From Atrina japonica (lineage: Eukaryota; Mollusca; Bivalvia; Pterioida; Pinnidae), in the NCBI GenBank assembly GCA_030159075.1, contig BROG01000006.1:1320001-1384000 (forward strand): DNA of 64,000 bases, in the 5' to 3' direction. The position numbers were made by a program, and so were the translations under genes. This document shows positions 13,225-24,730 of the stretch, in pieces; position 1 is the stretch's first letter; each line of letters begins with the position of its first letter. The notes under the pieces are model-generated. The model was not told the origin of the DNA, searched no databases, and saw nothing but the letters and a program-made list of their open reading frames with translations.

Positions 13225-13435
13225 ATACAGGCAAATGTGTACTTGGACAAACAAATTAAGCAGACAAACAAATAGACAAATGGATAGACAAAAAACAAAA
13301 TTAACAAAAGGACAAATGAAAAGAAAGGCAACTGGACAAATAGACAAATAGAGATATATACAAATGACAAATGGACAAATAGAGATCTTACAAATTACAA
13401 ATGGACAAATAGAGATCTTACAAATAGAACAAGAG
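13225..13435. repeat. GACAAAT-rich low-complexity tract
   Basis: Repeated GACAAA, GACAAAT and GATAGACAAA motifs, including a tandem doublet of AGAGATCTTACAAAT. The minus-strand open frames here (13134-13458) only reflect this composition. Confidence 0.85.
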
Positions 13436-15160
13436 GTCCAATGGGCCTTAACAGTCACCTGAGAAATATTTCAAGTCAAGCTTGGTTAAAATTAGTCCAC
13501 TGGTTCTTGAGAAGAAGTCAGAAATGTCTAAAATTTGACAAAAACCTAATAATTTCTGCTTACTTAGGTGTCTGTGACCATGACCTTTGATCCTATGACC
13601 TTGAAATTTTGTCAAAATGATCCTTATATAATTCCTTTCTCATATATATTTGTATACAAAAAGTCAATCAGTTTTAAAGTAATCAGCCATTTGTATACAT
13701 ATTCAAGTGCCCCCTAGTGGGCTGTTTATTGACAGATATCCTTTTCATTCACAAACACTGTAGATATTGACTGTAAAATCATACATACAAATTTGAAAGT
13801 CATGAGAAAAAGATTTGGTTTTAAAGATTACCAAGTTTTGGACCTTTTTGGTCCATTATTGGACCTAGCCTCTTTTCATTCGCAAAATTTATGTGGCTTC
13901 ACATGGGGATCTTACATACCTAGTTTGGTTTAAAATGGGCCACAGATTTTTTAGAAGAAATTAAAAATGTCACAAATTTGAAAATAAAAATGGAAATAAC
14001 TCCCATAAAGTGTGACCTGATAATTTCAGACCTCTTGAACGTTTTTGAAGATCTTTGTGTGCTGAACATTTTTGCTTCTTTCACTTTCTCTCTATCTATT
14101 ATACTTTTCAAGATAACAGGACAAAACAGCCCAAAACATGAGAAATTTTCTAAAAAGGGGAAATAACTCCCATAAGGCTGGACCCGGCAATTTTGGCCCT
14201 GTTTGACTTTTTTGTAGATCTTTGCGTGCTGAACATTTTTGCTTCTTTCACTTTCTCTCTATTATATTTTTCAAGATAATAAGACAAAACTGTCCAAAAC
14301 ATGAGAAATTTACTAAAAAGGGGAAATAACTCCCATAAGGGGCAACCTGACAATTTCAGCCCTATTGACTTTTCTGTAGATCTTTGCATGCTGAACATAT
14401 TAGTTTCTTTCACTTTTACTCTATTTATTATACTTTTCAAGATAATGTCAAAAAACATCCAAAAACATGAAAAATTCAAAAAAAGGAAAAATAACTCACA
14501 TAAGGGGGCGACCTGACAATTTCCATCAAAATAAAATATTGGTAGAATTTTGCAAGCCACTCATTTTCAGGTAACTTTTTTTTTTTTAACTTTAATGATT
14601 TTGGAGATACATGCATTAAATAAAAAATATCTGCTGACTCATTTGTTCTATTATTTAGCCACGGCAGCCATGTTTGGTCCTAACCCCTCTTCATCCACAA
14701 ACTTTACGTGGCTTCACATGGTTATACTTCCTATCAAGTTTGGTTTAAATTGGCCAAATGGTTCTGGAGAAGTAGTCAAAAATGCCTAAAATTAAACAAA
14801 AAAAACTTATATTTTCCATTTATTTAGGTGTCTGTGACCTTCATCTTTCACCCTGTGACCTTGAAATTTTGTCAAAATGATCCTTAGATCATTCCTAACA
14901 ACTGTCTCATATATCTTTGTATACAAAAAGTCAATCAGTTTTGAGTTATTAAACAATTTGTAATACAATTGTACCCTATGTTACTGAAGTGCCCCCTAGT
15001 GGGCACGTTTATGAACAGATTTCAATTTTGTTCACAAACTTTGTACATGTAGATATTAGCTTAACAATCATACATACAAAATTTGAAAATCATCTGATCG
15101 TTGGTTCATGAGTAGAAGATTTTTAAAGATGTACCAAGTTTTGTTCCTTTTGGTCCCTTT
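13431..15160. repeat. Dispersed repeat block (bivalve-type), two related halves
   Basis: It starts with ACAAGAGGTCCAATGGGCC and a CAGTCACCTGAG motif. Two diverged copies of the same segment follow (about 13480-13975 and 14690-15150). Both contain GACCTTGAAATTTTGTCAAA, then AAAAAGTCAATCAGTTTT, then AGTGCCCCCTAGTGGGC, then a GTACCAAGTTTTG.. stretch. A third relative lies at 45820-46560, ending in CTCAGGTGACCTAAAAAGGC, an inverted match to the start seen here. No intact open frame is present. The wider class is unassigned. Confidence 0.75.
13980..14520. repeat. Three tandem copies of a ~172-bp unit
   Basis: Each copy contains GGAAATAACTCCCATAA, then a TTTTTGTAGATCTTTG-like stretch, then GAACATTTTTGCTTCTTTCA, then AAAACATGAGAAATTT. 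Copies start near 13990, 14160 and 14326. This triplication sits between the two halves of the surrounding dispersed repeat. Confidence 0.85.
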
Positions 15161-15240
15161 TGGGACAAACTGACAAGTAGACAAACAGACAGACAGATAG
15201 ACACACAGGCAAATGGACAAACAGACAAACCAACTAAACA
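15155..15240. repeat. GACA-rich simple repeat
   Basis: GACAAAC, GACAGACA and GATAGACA motifs in series; similar in composition to the tract at 13225. Confidence 0.85.
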
Positions 15241-16100
15241 AAAATATGTCCCCAATTTTGACTTCAGAGGCATAAAAATAATCCAATCAAAAAGTAAGGA
15301 TACCCTAGGTTATAACTTTAAAGATTATCTTGAATATCTTACCAAAAATGGATAAATTGTGAAATATAGGATTATGTTAATACTATTGTAATACAGTAAT
15401 CTAAACAGGTGATTGATAAAAATCCAATCCAATGTCAACATACAGGGTTAATAACAATAAAATATATCCTTACTTTAAGACATTGTCTAGGATCAAGGTC
15501 CACATTTTATATATCCCGTAAGTGTCAGTTTGAGGTAATTACTATACGAGTTGAACATAACGATATTGACTTACAACAATATCAGTAACTGGCCCACGAG
15601 ACCCTAACGATCACCTGTGGAAATGGACATCTACCAAGGCCGAAGTCACCAAACTTCCTCAATACTTAAGCCCAACTTTTATTTCTCTAATTTCACTATT
15701 TTGACAATATGGTTGCTTGTAAAATTTCTGAATCTCACTAGATAGGAAATAATAGCCCAGGGATCTTACTGAATTTATTGGCTTTTGATAATAATATTCT
15801 AAGATATATATGTATAAAAAAAAGTTTGAAACAAGCAGTTCTTTGCACTGAAAAAATGTTTGGATATACATAGCATAACAAAATATGAAATCAGTAAAGT
15901 TCAACAAGTGCATCGATGTCGGTCAATAAAACTGTGTTTGTGACATATGAAAACAAGCGGTGAAACGTGAATACCCTGTGAGTGAAATACAAAAAAAGCA
16001 AAAATATCAATAAATTCTAATGATATGACGTAAAATCAAGAAGTATTCATCAAATTAGTTATGTGTTAAAATCATGTAAAAGGATATACCACTATTATCA
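15241..16100. other. Unique AT-rich spacer
   Basis: I see nothing supported here. The 84-codon minus-strand open frame at 15659-15913 is low-complexity and unconvincing. Confidence 0.6.
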
Positions 16101-16374
16101 TCATGGAACAGGATTTTTTTTATTTGATTTGATTTTTTTGTTTTACGCCATACTCAACAATCTTTCAGTCATATGATGGCGTCCAGTTTTTATTGGTGAG
16201 GAGAAACCCCGATTACCCGGGTAAAGACCACCGACCTTCTGCAAGAAAACTGGCAAACTTTCCCACTTAATTTGAAATGACCCTAGCGGGATTCGAACCA
16301 GAGGTGAGAGGCCTTGTGATTTAAAGCGCAATGCTCTAACCACTGGGCCACGGAGGCCCCTCATGGAACAGGAT
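16101..16374 (-). mobile_element. tRNA-derived SINE (family 1), full length with target-site duplication
   Basis: On the minus strand the element opens with GGGGCCTCCGTGGCCCAGTG (Pol III A-box-like TGGCCCAGTGGTT), followed by a B box GGTTCGAATCC. A body and then a 3' tail follow; read on the plus strand the tail is TTTTACGCCATACTCAACAA, with a T/A-rich end. A perfect 14-bp duplication, TCATGGAACAGGAT, flanks it (16101-16114 and 16361-16374), so this is a genuine retroposition event. Related copies lie at 29819-30091, 30195-30473, 32673-32755 and 34990-35101. A 90-codon open frame over it (16143-16415) is not a gene. Confidence 0.93.
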
Positions 16375-16849
16375 ATTCCACAATTATCATTATCAGATTT
16401 AATTATCTGCACCAATCAAATGATTGTAATGGTCATTTAATTCTAAAATAGCACTGAAACAAATCTCTTAAACCAATTGTCCACTGTATGTTATTTAAGC
16501 TTTGGAGGTCAAATTCCGTCAATGTAAATGTAGCGTAACGTAGATTTCATTAAGTCTTAATCTGGTCAGGATAATATGTGATTAGCCATGAGAAAAAATA
16601 GACCCTCTAGATCACTTACCATATTGGAAGTAAGTCAATTACTACAAAATTACAAGTATCATTGAATGTTAATTCTTAGAACTGATAACAGATGTCTGTC
16701 CATCAAAGTGGTCATGAACTCTTACTTTAGTTGATGCTTCAAGCATCAACACTAGCTACAAGTGTGGTCCAGGGCTCAAAGTTAGCACTGGTCCACTGGT
16801 TCTTGACCAGTAAATAATAAGACTTAAGCGGATTTTAGAATGTGAAGCC

Positions 16850-16915
16850 TTACTAGACAAGTGGCCTTTTAATTGGAGTGGTCTTTTAAGACAGGTTCAA
16901 CTGTATCCTGATTCA
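16850..16915 (-). mobile_element. Fragment of the TACAGTGGAA-ended dispersed element
   Basis: Contains GAGTGGTCTTTTAAGACAGG then TTCAACTGTA, matching the right end of the intact copy at 50569-50826. Confidence 0.7.
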
Positions 16916-16928
16916 ATCATTTATGAAG

Positions 16929-18147
16929 TAAACTTAAAGCTGTCATCTCAACTTTTAAACTTATAAAAAATCTCACATACCAAAGTATAATCAATAGAAT
17001 GTCGAGGACAAAGATACAAATCTGGTAAAACTGGACAAACACAGACCTCTGGAAACCAAGAGGTGGGATCAGGTGCCATGGAGGAGTAAGCATCCCTGTC
17101 GACCCGTCACAACCAATTTAATCAAATAAAAAATATAATAATATCGTTTTTGAAACATCCCCAGTGTTTTACTTCCATTGGTCGTCATGGTTGTTCAATT
17201 TTCTGAATAGAAACAAGCCCCCACAACTGATATAAAAGGCGAGTTTGCAAAATCAGTTGTCATTGTCTAACTACAGTCGCATAGAACAAACGTGTGAAGT
17301 AATGAAGTTTGAGTATAACTCACCTACATGTCGAAAAAATAGATATTGATATAAAAAAATCAATTTACTCTATCTGGACATTTCACAAGCATGTAATTAA
17401 TCAGTTTAAACATGAGAATATCAAACATAATTCCAAATTTCCCATATGATATGAAATATCCTCACTTCCGAAATAACAAATCAAAGACAAGTCAGACCAA
17501 GGTCAACTCGGAAATATATATTCGAACACTCAGCTCGTTTTACAGGACCACTTGCATCCATTTCGAAAAATTAGATAGCAATACTTCACAGCTAGGTCTC
17601 TTTTAAACGTTTATTTGTTGTCATCTTTGTAAAAATATGAGAAGGGATACCTTGTCATTGGTCAAGTGCGCGCGACCTGACTGCTCACTTTACAGAGTTC
17701 ACCAGAATGTGTGACCCTTTGTAAACAACATAACGAAAGGGTGCAGATTACTGGTAGGATTTTATTTATTTTTACATTCAAAGTGCATATTAATTTACAG
17801 ATACTAAAATAATGAATTTAAAACTAATTATAAAATCAATTTACTACGTATCTTTATTGAAGTCTTTGATGTAAAAATTAATGCGGAATGTTTATGATTT
17901 GAGTAAAGTGTATGTTTCGATTACATGTCATCTGTCCATTGTTTCGCTTTGGGAGTACAGGTGTGAAATAACGGTCGTTCTGCAGCCTCACCTTTTATAG
18001 CGGAATTGCAAGTCAAATTTCTATTGATAACATTTAACAAAAATGTCTGCCTGTGGAATAATAAATCGGGGGTGTTTCAAAAGTATTACAATTTTTTTTT
18101 TCAAATTCAAAACTTGTTTAAAAGTTACGATGACAGCTTTAAGTTTA
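16929..18147. mobile_element. Foldback/MITE-like element A (~1.2 kb)
   Basis: The ends form an inverted repeat of about 32 bp: TAAACTTAAAGCTGTCATCT at 16929 and its reverse complement ending at 18147, with about two mismatches. A TA duplication is possible but cannot be separated from the palindrome. The interior has two TATA-box-like sites facing each other, TATAAAAGGCGAG at 17232 (plus) and CCTTTTATAGCGG at 17991 (minus). Core sequence (17410-17750) is shared in opposite orientation with element B. No transposase frame. Relative to B, about 152 bp (16961-17112) is inserted near the left end. Confidence 0.75.
16961..17112. mobile_element. Insertion within foldback element A
   Basis: In element B the sequence ACTTTTAAAC runs straight into CAATTTAATCAAAT (41010-41033). 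In A the same two motifs are separated by this 152-bp stretch, which contains AGGTGGGATCAGGTGCCATG and GTAAGCATCCCTGTCGACCC. It is probably a fragment of another dispersed repeat. No clear target duplication was found. Confidence 0.6.
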
Positions 18148-18731
18148 TAGTATTCTAGATTTACCAAAAAAAACCAAAAAACCACAGAGTGTATAAGCCA
18201 ATGTGCACTATTTTTATCAAATTAAATTTGTAAAAACTGCACAAATAGCAGCTGCCACTTTAGGTTACGGTTGTATGTCATTTGCATAATAAATCCCATA
18301 TCAAAATTTTAAATATCTTAATATGATGAGAGTAAAATCTACAAGGTGTGAAAATTTAAATACACCACATGTAAGATGTATTACTGCATTGCATAAATGT
18401 ATATATACATGTACAAGATGTGTGTGCACAGCCTAATTGTGAGAATGGAAATGATCTTGAGAAAATAATTGAGAGTGAAACCGACAGGCAGATACTAACA
18501 ATATAGAAACATGTACATTGCACTGCTGGTAACTGGAAATTTAAACCAATGTATGTACATGGTTTTTTTTTTCTTCCATGGTTTATTTCAAACTCAAATT
18601 TAACGTTCTATTAAATAGTCAAGGTCACACAACTTAAAAGAATGAGAGGAAAAGTAGCACGAGAGATAGGGTAATGGAGGAAATATTTGTTAGTCTATGT
18701 GACTGTTTACAGAACTAGGCCTATACACTGT

Positions 18732-18736
<5 letters not shown>
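18148..18736. other. Unique AT-rich spacer
   Basis: No gene or repeat supported. There is one short poly-T run near 18561. Confidence 0.55.
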
Positions 18737-18941
<205 letters not shown>

Positions 18942-19104
18942 TGATTGTAATAGGTGCTTTGTTTTTACTCTAGAAATTTCAAATCAGATGTAAAATCAGC
19001 ATTAAATTAAAGCATTTTTCAATCAATATCCTGAAACAGGTAATAACAAATATGTAATATTATTACATGATTATATTGAAAAATATATATTCAGTTAAAT
19101 ATAC

Positions 19105-19260
19105 CTTGCCATCTTTCACCTGGATGTCCAAAGGAATATCCGGAGAACTGTAATCAGTGACAGTAAAAGTAAACACCGGTGGGGTATCACAAGATAAGAG
19201 ATTTAACGGCTTTAACCCCACCGCTAATTTCTGTAGGGTGGATGCACTTTTGTCGCCCAT
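19105..19260 (-). CDS. Candidate first coding exon of an unidentified minus-strand gene
   Basis: The exon reads from an ATG at 19260 down to 19105, exactly 52 codons, then a splice-donor-like GGCAAG|GTATATTT (phase 0). The start has A at -3 (GATAAAATGGGC), and no acceptor is seen upstream, so a first exon is the natural reading. The peptide begins MGDKSASTLQKLAVGLKPLN and ends DIQVKDGK. It has mixed, protein-like composition with a run of alternating hydrophobic residues (FTFTVTDYS), unlike the AT-driven frames elsewhere. Its base composition, including several CpG, is richer in GC than the flanks. I do not recognise the family. No further exon is identified between here and position 1, so the next intron would be long or the call wrong. 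Confidence 0.5.
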
Positions 19261-20864
19261 TTTATCCGTTTTTTTGTTTTTATGATTCCGATGAAATTAA
19301 ATATGTAATAATGATTGCTCCTGAATATATGTATATTTAAATTCCTGAGTGAACTCACAAAATGCTCCCTTTCCTGTAAACTAAATACACTACAATACAC
19401 ACGTCTTAACAATTTCTTCTGGCTAAAAACAAGTGGTACTAATTTGAATTAGTAATTATCAAAATTAGAAACAGATAGTCTCAGCAAATTGAACAGGCCG
19501 CACCAGTGTAAACACACTCCAAAGGATTAAAAAAATTAGTAAGCACCAAAGATCTATGACTATAATCCATATATAGACATACACGCACAATTATTAAATC
19601 GTAAATAAAGTCAAGATCCTTATTAATTGTAAGACATTTAAAAACTTTCACCCATTTTGGTTCTATTGATACAAAATGGATCGGAAGACATCAAGCATTC
19701 ATTTTTCTCATTTCAAATCATCGCTGGTAAGTGCTAATTGACACCAAGCCCACAGTGAAACTACTGTAATTGAATATAGATGTAGATTATGAATTCACTT
19801 GACGAAAACGTCTGAAAGGCACTAAACAGTATAAAGATATCCAAAAGTCAGTTACACATCCATCTCTTACTGAGGAAATCTGTCATATATAAATATTACA
19901 CCTGTGTCACAGTTAACGAAGATGTTACCTGGAGGAATATATATGATATATTCTGTTGAGAAGTCACATGGAATATTTACAAGATATATTGACCATTATC
20001 TGAAGTGCACTTGACTATAAAACAATTATTTCAAAAATTCCGCTACATCTCACATCGATGATTATTTTTATTTATGCCGTGTAGTAGAGCAATATATTTC
20101 CTTTTTTGTTGGTTACAAAAAGGTCACATCCCACACTTATTTTTTGCTGTCCTTGAAAGCGTGTACACTTAAAACTATTTTCTAGTCAATATCCAACTGC
20201 AGTTAAAATGTCGGAAATTATCGTAATATACAAGGTTGATCAATTCATGCAGAACATCAAATTAATTTTCACTGTAAACATGAGATATTCTACGGTATTG
20301 TTTTCTCTGCGGTTTTCACTTTTCTCCTATAAAACAAATGACATAGAAATATCACATGACAGCTGACAGACATGTGCGACTTTATAATATACCTACAAGT
20401 CATAAATTAACGCAGGATATTCTAGGACGTATACCCTGGGGCTGTCCAAGAAATGACGAAATGTCGAGAAAAATAAAGAGAAGTATTGTATATAACAATA
20501 CAGATCAAAAGTTTGTACAAGTATGGTAACATGAACATAGATGATTGAGTTCAAGGTTTTACAGATACCGTTTGTATCCTCCAAACAGAGAATCAATATT
20601 TTAGTGATAAAAAGATAGATAGATTCAGCATGGGGCCATCATTATATCACGTTCAATTACTTTGTGAAAAATGGAATTTTCTATTAACTACATCTTTTCT
20701 AAATATCTTAGAAAATTGGTGATATGAAATAATTACTGATATATTGATAACTTAATATGTATAGTCTTTGACATCTGATACTCTGTAGAGCCTGATTTGC
20801 TCACCTGAAGAACTGGCAACTTCATTATTACTGTAGGCATAATTGAAAGAGGAACAGAAAAGCT
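19261..20864. other. Unique sequence upstream of the candidate exon
   Basis: This would hold the 5' UTR and promoter if the exon at 19105-19260 is real. I see no clear TATA box, CpG-rich stretch or repeat. The 67-codon minus frame at 20393-20596 is unconvincing. Confidence 0.4.
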
Positions 20865-21115
20865 AGATCAGGGATTTTCTATACTCTTTTGGGAATGAGG
20901 CCTGGGCCTTTTGAAATGGAAACTCTAGAAACATTCTACTGAAATTGGGAAATATAAAAATATAAAAAAAAATTAAAAATACAATAATCTATTTAAATTC
21001 ATTCTCATTTGACTTCAGTTGGTAAATTTGAAATGAAAATTGGGAATAATTCTTTTCTTTTTTTTTTTGGCATTGAGGATGGGGCCTTTTTTCAGCCCCC
21101 TAGGATAAGATGGAA
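20865..21115. repeat. Degenerate dispersed repeat (GGGAAT/GGGGCC type)
   Basis: Contains TTTTGGGAATGAGGCCTGGG, AAATTGGGAAATA and ATGGGGCCTTTTTTCAG. The stretch at 51820-52115 carries the same motif series (TTGGGAAATTTTG, GCATTGGGAATGGGGCCTTT), so both belong to one old family. Confidence 0.6.
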
Positions 21116-21233
21116 AATACCTCTATATCCTATCATTTGAAGTTCATTTATACAGCAAGGTCTTGCTTCAACTCTAGATATGGCCTAATACAATGTAGGA
21201 GTTTTACAAGTACAGATCTAATTTTGGATTCCA

Positions 21234-21323
21234 TTAACTAATCAACCCTTGAAAAACAATGGACTCTTCTGTAAATCAATGACTTAGACCAGTCCAAATG
21301 TGTCTTTAAGGTAAATGGCTTAA
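21234..21323 (+). mobile_element. ~90-bp palindromic MITE, TTAA-ended (copy 1)
   Basis: Begins TTAACTAATCAACCCTTG and ends at GGCTTAA. Internal sequence includes AAACAATGGACTC, ATCAATGACTTAGACCAGTC and AAATGTGTCT. The opposite-orientation copy lies at 21511-21600. Confidence 0.8.
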
Positions 21324-21510
21324 CCAATCTCCAGCATAAAATAGTCCATCAATGAAATTCTAGACTTCTAATGATTTACTTTGACACTTGGGTCCTGTAA
21401 GTACAGTTACACAGTTAAATTATTAGACTCCGTAAGCATGTGAAAATCTATGTCTTTCAGATGAGAATTAATGTACTACCAAGGCCCCTTTTCATAGTAA
21501 GCATAGCAAG

Positions 21511-21600
21511 TTAACTTGTTCACCACTAGAGACACATTTGGACTGGTCTAAGTCATTGATTTACAGCAGAGTCCATTGTTTTTCGGGGGTTGACAGGTTA
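21511..21600 (-). mobile_element. ~90-bp palindromic MITE, TTAA-ended (copy 2, inverted)
   Basis: TTAACTTGTTCACCACTAG ... AGACACATTTGGACTGGTCT ... GGGGGTTGACAGGTTA; the reverse complement of the copy at 21234-21323, about 190 bp away. Together they could form a long hairpin. Confidence 0.8.
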
Positions 21601-22619
21601 GAGAACTCTCACTGTCTTGGCATCAGTCCACAGCACAGGTCAGTATTATGTGACAATACTCCTATAGCTGGCGACATCTCATAAGTGAACAATTCATAGA
21701 GGCATGTACAACGACCTTGAAACCAAAATGGATATATTCAATAATTCACATCAGCAAATTGAGATACAACCAAATTAAGGTATTCTCAAGAAAATTCTTC
21801 TCGGTAATTACACAGGCATAGGCTCACATTAGAAAGTAATAGAATTGAATAATTCATTTTACTATGAGATCAATTACCAAGGGACACAACTCCAGCTGCA
21901 TCTCATTAATTCACCGTCTGTTGATAGAATTAGGGACTTATGTTTTACGAGTCATGACTTGCTTACAAAAAAAAAACTATTCTTATTCATTTGCCTTTGG
22001 CTACGGTATTTATAGTTCATATTTCTGTACTGACCTGCAAGACACAGGCTATTATACTCACCTTTAAAGAGGTCAAAATTAGTGACCTGTAACAATAGTA
22101 TATAAGAACGGGCATGTGTTGGTACTGCCATCTTTTAAAGTAACCAGGTTTGCAATCAACCTAATATACACCTAATTTGGATGGGAAATCGGAGATGGGT
22201 GTATAAATATTCTTTGGAGCCTCTGGCTCATTCTAAAATGTTCCTCATCCATCACATCAGCATGCTTGAATGAGGTTCCGTTATTTTGCATAGATTCTGT
22301 TTCTGAAAGACTCTAAATTTTTGTAACAATTTCATTCAGAATTCAAGCTACGTAAACTGTATTACAATATCAAAGTTTAATTATATGTATTTGTTTATCA
22401 GCTACCATTCCCATGACATTACATGAGTTACTCGGTTGATGTAACAAATAATTACAGCTAACAAATTTCCATCATTGGTTAAAATGAGAGAAAACATTTG
22501 AATCAATTAGCCACGCCCACTGATGTATTTATGTGCTTGTTGACGTTATGAGAACAAAAAATATATCAACAGCTTTTTAAATATTTCACTCTACTGTTTT
22601 TGAAATTCAAATATATGTA
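21601..22619. other. Unique AT-rich spacer
   Basis: No supported feature. The 67-codon plus frame at 21864-22067 is unconvincing. Confidence 0.55.
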
Positions 22620-22777
22620 TAAGCATTGATTCTCTAGCCATTTTTCCTAGGTCATTGAAAAATGCAAAACAATCTGAATGAAGACTGCACACTTTTCCTT
22701 CATTCGCTTCTCAAATTACACATTTTTCAATCAAGTCATTTTACAATGACCAGGAAAAAATATAGAATCAATGCTTA
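22620..22777. repeat. Imperfect inverted repeat (hairpin-forming, ~158 bp)
   Basis: Left arm TAAGCATTGATTCT ... TTTTTCCTAGGTCATTGAAA; right arm TTTACAATGACCAGGAAAAA ... AGAATCAATGCTTA. Arms are about 50 bp around a loop of about 55 bp. It may be a small MITE; no target duplication was defined. Confidence 0.75.
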
Positions 22778-24459
22778 AAGGCCAATGACCGCTGAAAATG
22801 ACCATACCAAGAAATATCGTAAAAAGTTCTTCAGAAACATTACTGAAAGTATGTAAACATGAATGCACATGAAACTATGGGAAGTGTTTCACCGAAAACT
22901 GCAATTTTTCATTATAAGAAATAAAATATAAATGTTGACCACTTTTAAGTTAAATAGATAAAAACAAAAGAAAGTATTAGTATTCTCTGACCAGTTTGTC
23001 AGCCTTGACAGATTGAGGTCTCTTCAGGAGAAATTCAAAATAGAGTGGCAAATTATTAATTTGTTTTCATATTCATTTCCTTCCTCAACACATTTCAACA
23101 TTTTATGTCTGATCCTACATACATTGTGCAATTTGATTCTCTGTTTTCTTTTCCATCTTTTGTGTTTTGTGTATTTGGTACCTGTAGGGCGACCCGTTTT
23201 CTTATTTGTAGAATGTTGGTAAACTCGGACCCAACACGATTCGGCTAAGTCACACTTATGCTTGGCTGACTCATAACCAAAATAACTGAATGAATTGTAC
23301 CCATCGTTTTACTGACTTATACACAATAATGCAGGAATGATGGTTACACCGATGACTTATTTCTCAAGCACACAGAAAAACTGTCCAGGGTCATTATTCT
23401 ACAACGTACATAGGAATCAGGAGTACCCAGACACATGTAGATAAAAAATCCTTTTTTGAGTTATTCCATTCCTTTCAGTGTTGTCCAAACAGTTAGTGTT
23501 CATATCACATGACTTCAACAGGATGTTGGTCAAGATCTCTTCCAGTTTTGTAATATTTCAATGACAACATTCAATGATATTTCATCTCTTCTCCAATGAT
23601 TTAATTTTCAATAGATGTTCATTATTGTAATGACTACATGTACAAGTGTCTTCACTTTCCTGTAGGCTGCCTTTAACATCTGACACCCGTAGCTCTGCAT
23701 GCTATCCATATTCCAGGTCATATATATATGATAAAATGTTTAACAGGAAGTGTTGCTGTCCTCGTTTTTCTCTGAAGTTGCATACCATTATGATGAACCT
23801 TAACGGAATGGAACAACTCGAAAAAGATCCATTGACCCATTTTCCAGTTCAATTTTCTATGGATTTAGTAAAAGGCCTGGGTATATATTCCACCATAGGA
23901 AAATAACCGGTTACCCAGGTTATTGTTATAGAACAAAAACAAACATTCAATGGTTAATTATGACCATGTCCTATAAATTTACATATGTTTAGAGTGGTTG
24001 AAATTATAGCTATATGTATTGTGTGGTATTTGCAAGCAGGGCAATAATTTGGTTTGAAAATCACAATGTTCTTGAGAGCAAAACACAAAGATTCTATCAG
24101 TTTTGCTCTGCAAAATTTATGCGATCGTGTCAAGATCGAGGGATTTATATCATAGCACAGTATAAAAATTTCAGTAATTATAATACAGAGACTATTTCCA
24201 ATATCCCAATCAGATGGTTTACCAGGCGCAATGGCGATCTTACTAATAGTGCGTTCCTTAATTTTCTGTCTTGTCAATATTGACAACTAAAAAAGAGACA
24301 GATTGATTCCTATACATGTATATACCATGAACTGTCAAAAAAATAGCATAGGTGCCCATCTATATAAACATCTGTGCACATTCCAGGGGTTCTAATTTTC
24401 CTAATCAAATTGCCAAAAGCTCGTATAATTGTTAAGGTTTCCTGTTATATACCTTATAT
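22778..24459. other. Mostly unique sequence, with a two-strand open stretch
   Basis: The stretch 23954-24286 is open on both strands (89 codons plus, 110 codons minus) and slightly less AT-rich around 24110-24250. I see no splice context or recognisable motif that would support a gene. The rest holds nothing recognised. Confidence 0.4.
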
Positions 24460-24730
24460 CCATATAACCTGGTGGCATGGCGTCTAGTGAAACCTTTATT
24501 GATCTGAACGCATTCAAATTTTATAGGTAATAAAGCATATTGACAATAAATTTACACTGACAAGAGTAGTCATTCTTACTTGTTATTCTACCTATGAGTA
24601 TCCAGTTGGAAATAAAACGTTTTTTCCCGTAAAGATTGTCGTAACAGAAATGAAGTAGAATCATCCGCAAAAATAACGCAAAAGGTTAGACCGCCCTTCC
24701 AGGTTTTGTGAATTGGACAATACATCTGTC
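24460..24730 (+). repeat. ~265-bp dispersed repeat, copy 1
   Basis: Starts CCATATAACCTGGTGGCATG. It then contains TGATCTGAACG, TAATAAAGCATA, TTACACTGACAAGAGTAGTC, GAGTATCCAGTTGGAAATAA, GTAGAATCATCCG and GGACAATAC. It matches 25281-25545 along its length. Confidence 0.85.

Noticed and set aside
13134..13458. Cysteine-rich minus-strand frames resembling a secreted or membrane peptide
   Set aside because: Cys/Phe/Leu/Val content comes from the GACAAAT-type repeat read in reverse; no signal peptide with a credible start.
16143..16415. 90-codon minus-strand open frame
   Set aside because: Lies almost wholly within the SINE at 16101-16374.
24014..24286. Frames of 89 (plus) and 110 (minus) codons on the same DNA
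   Set aside because: Open on both strands, which is common by chance; no splice sites, motifs or composition shift that favours one strand. Left as unsupported.
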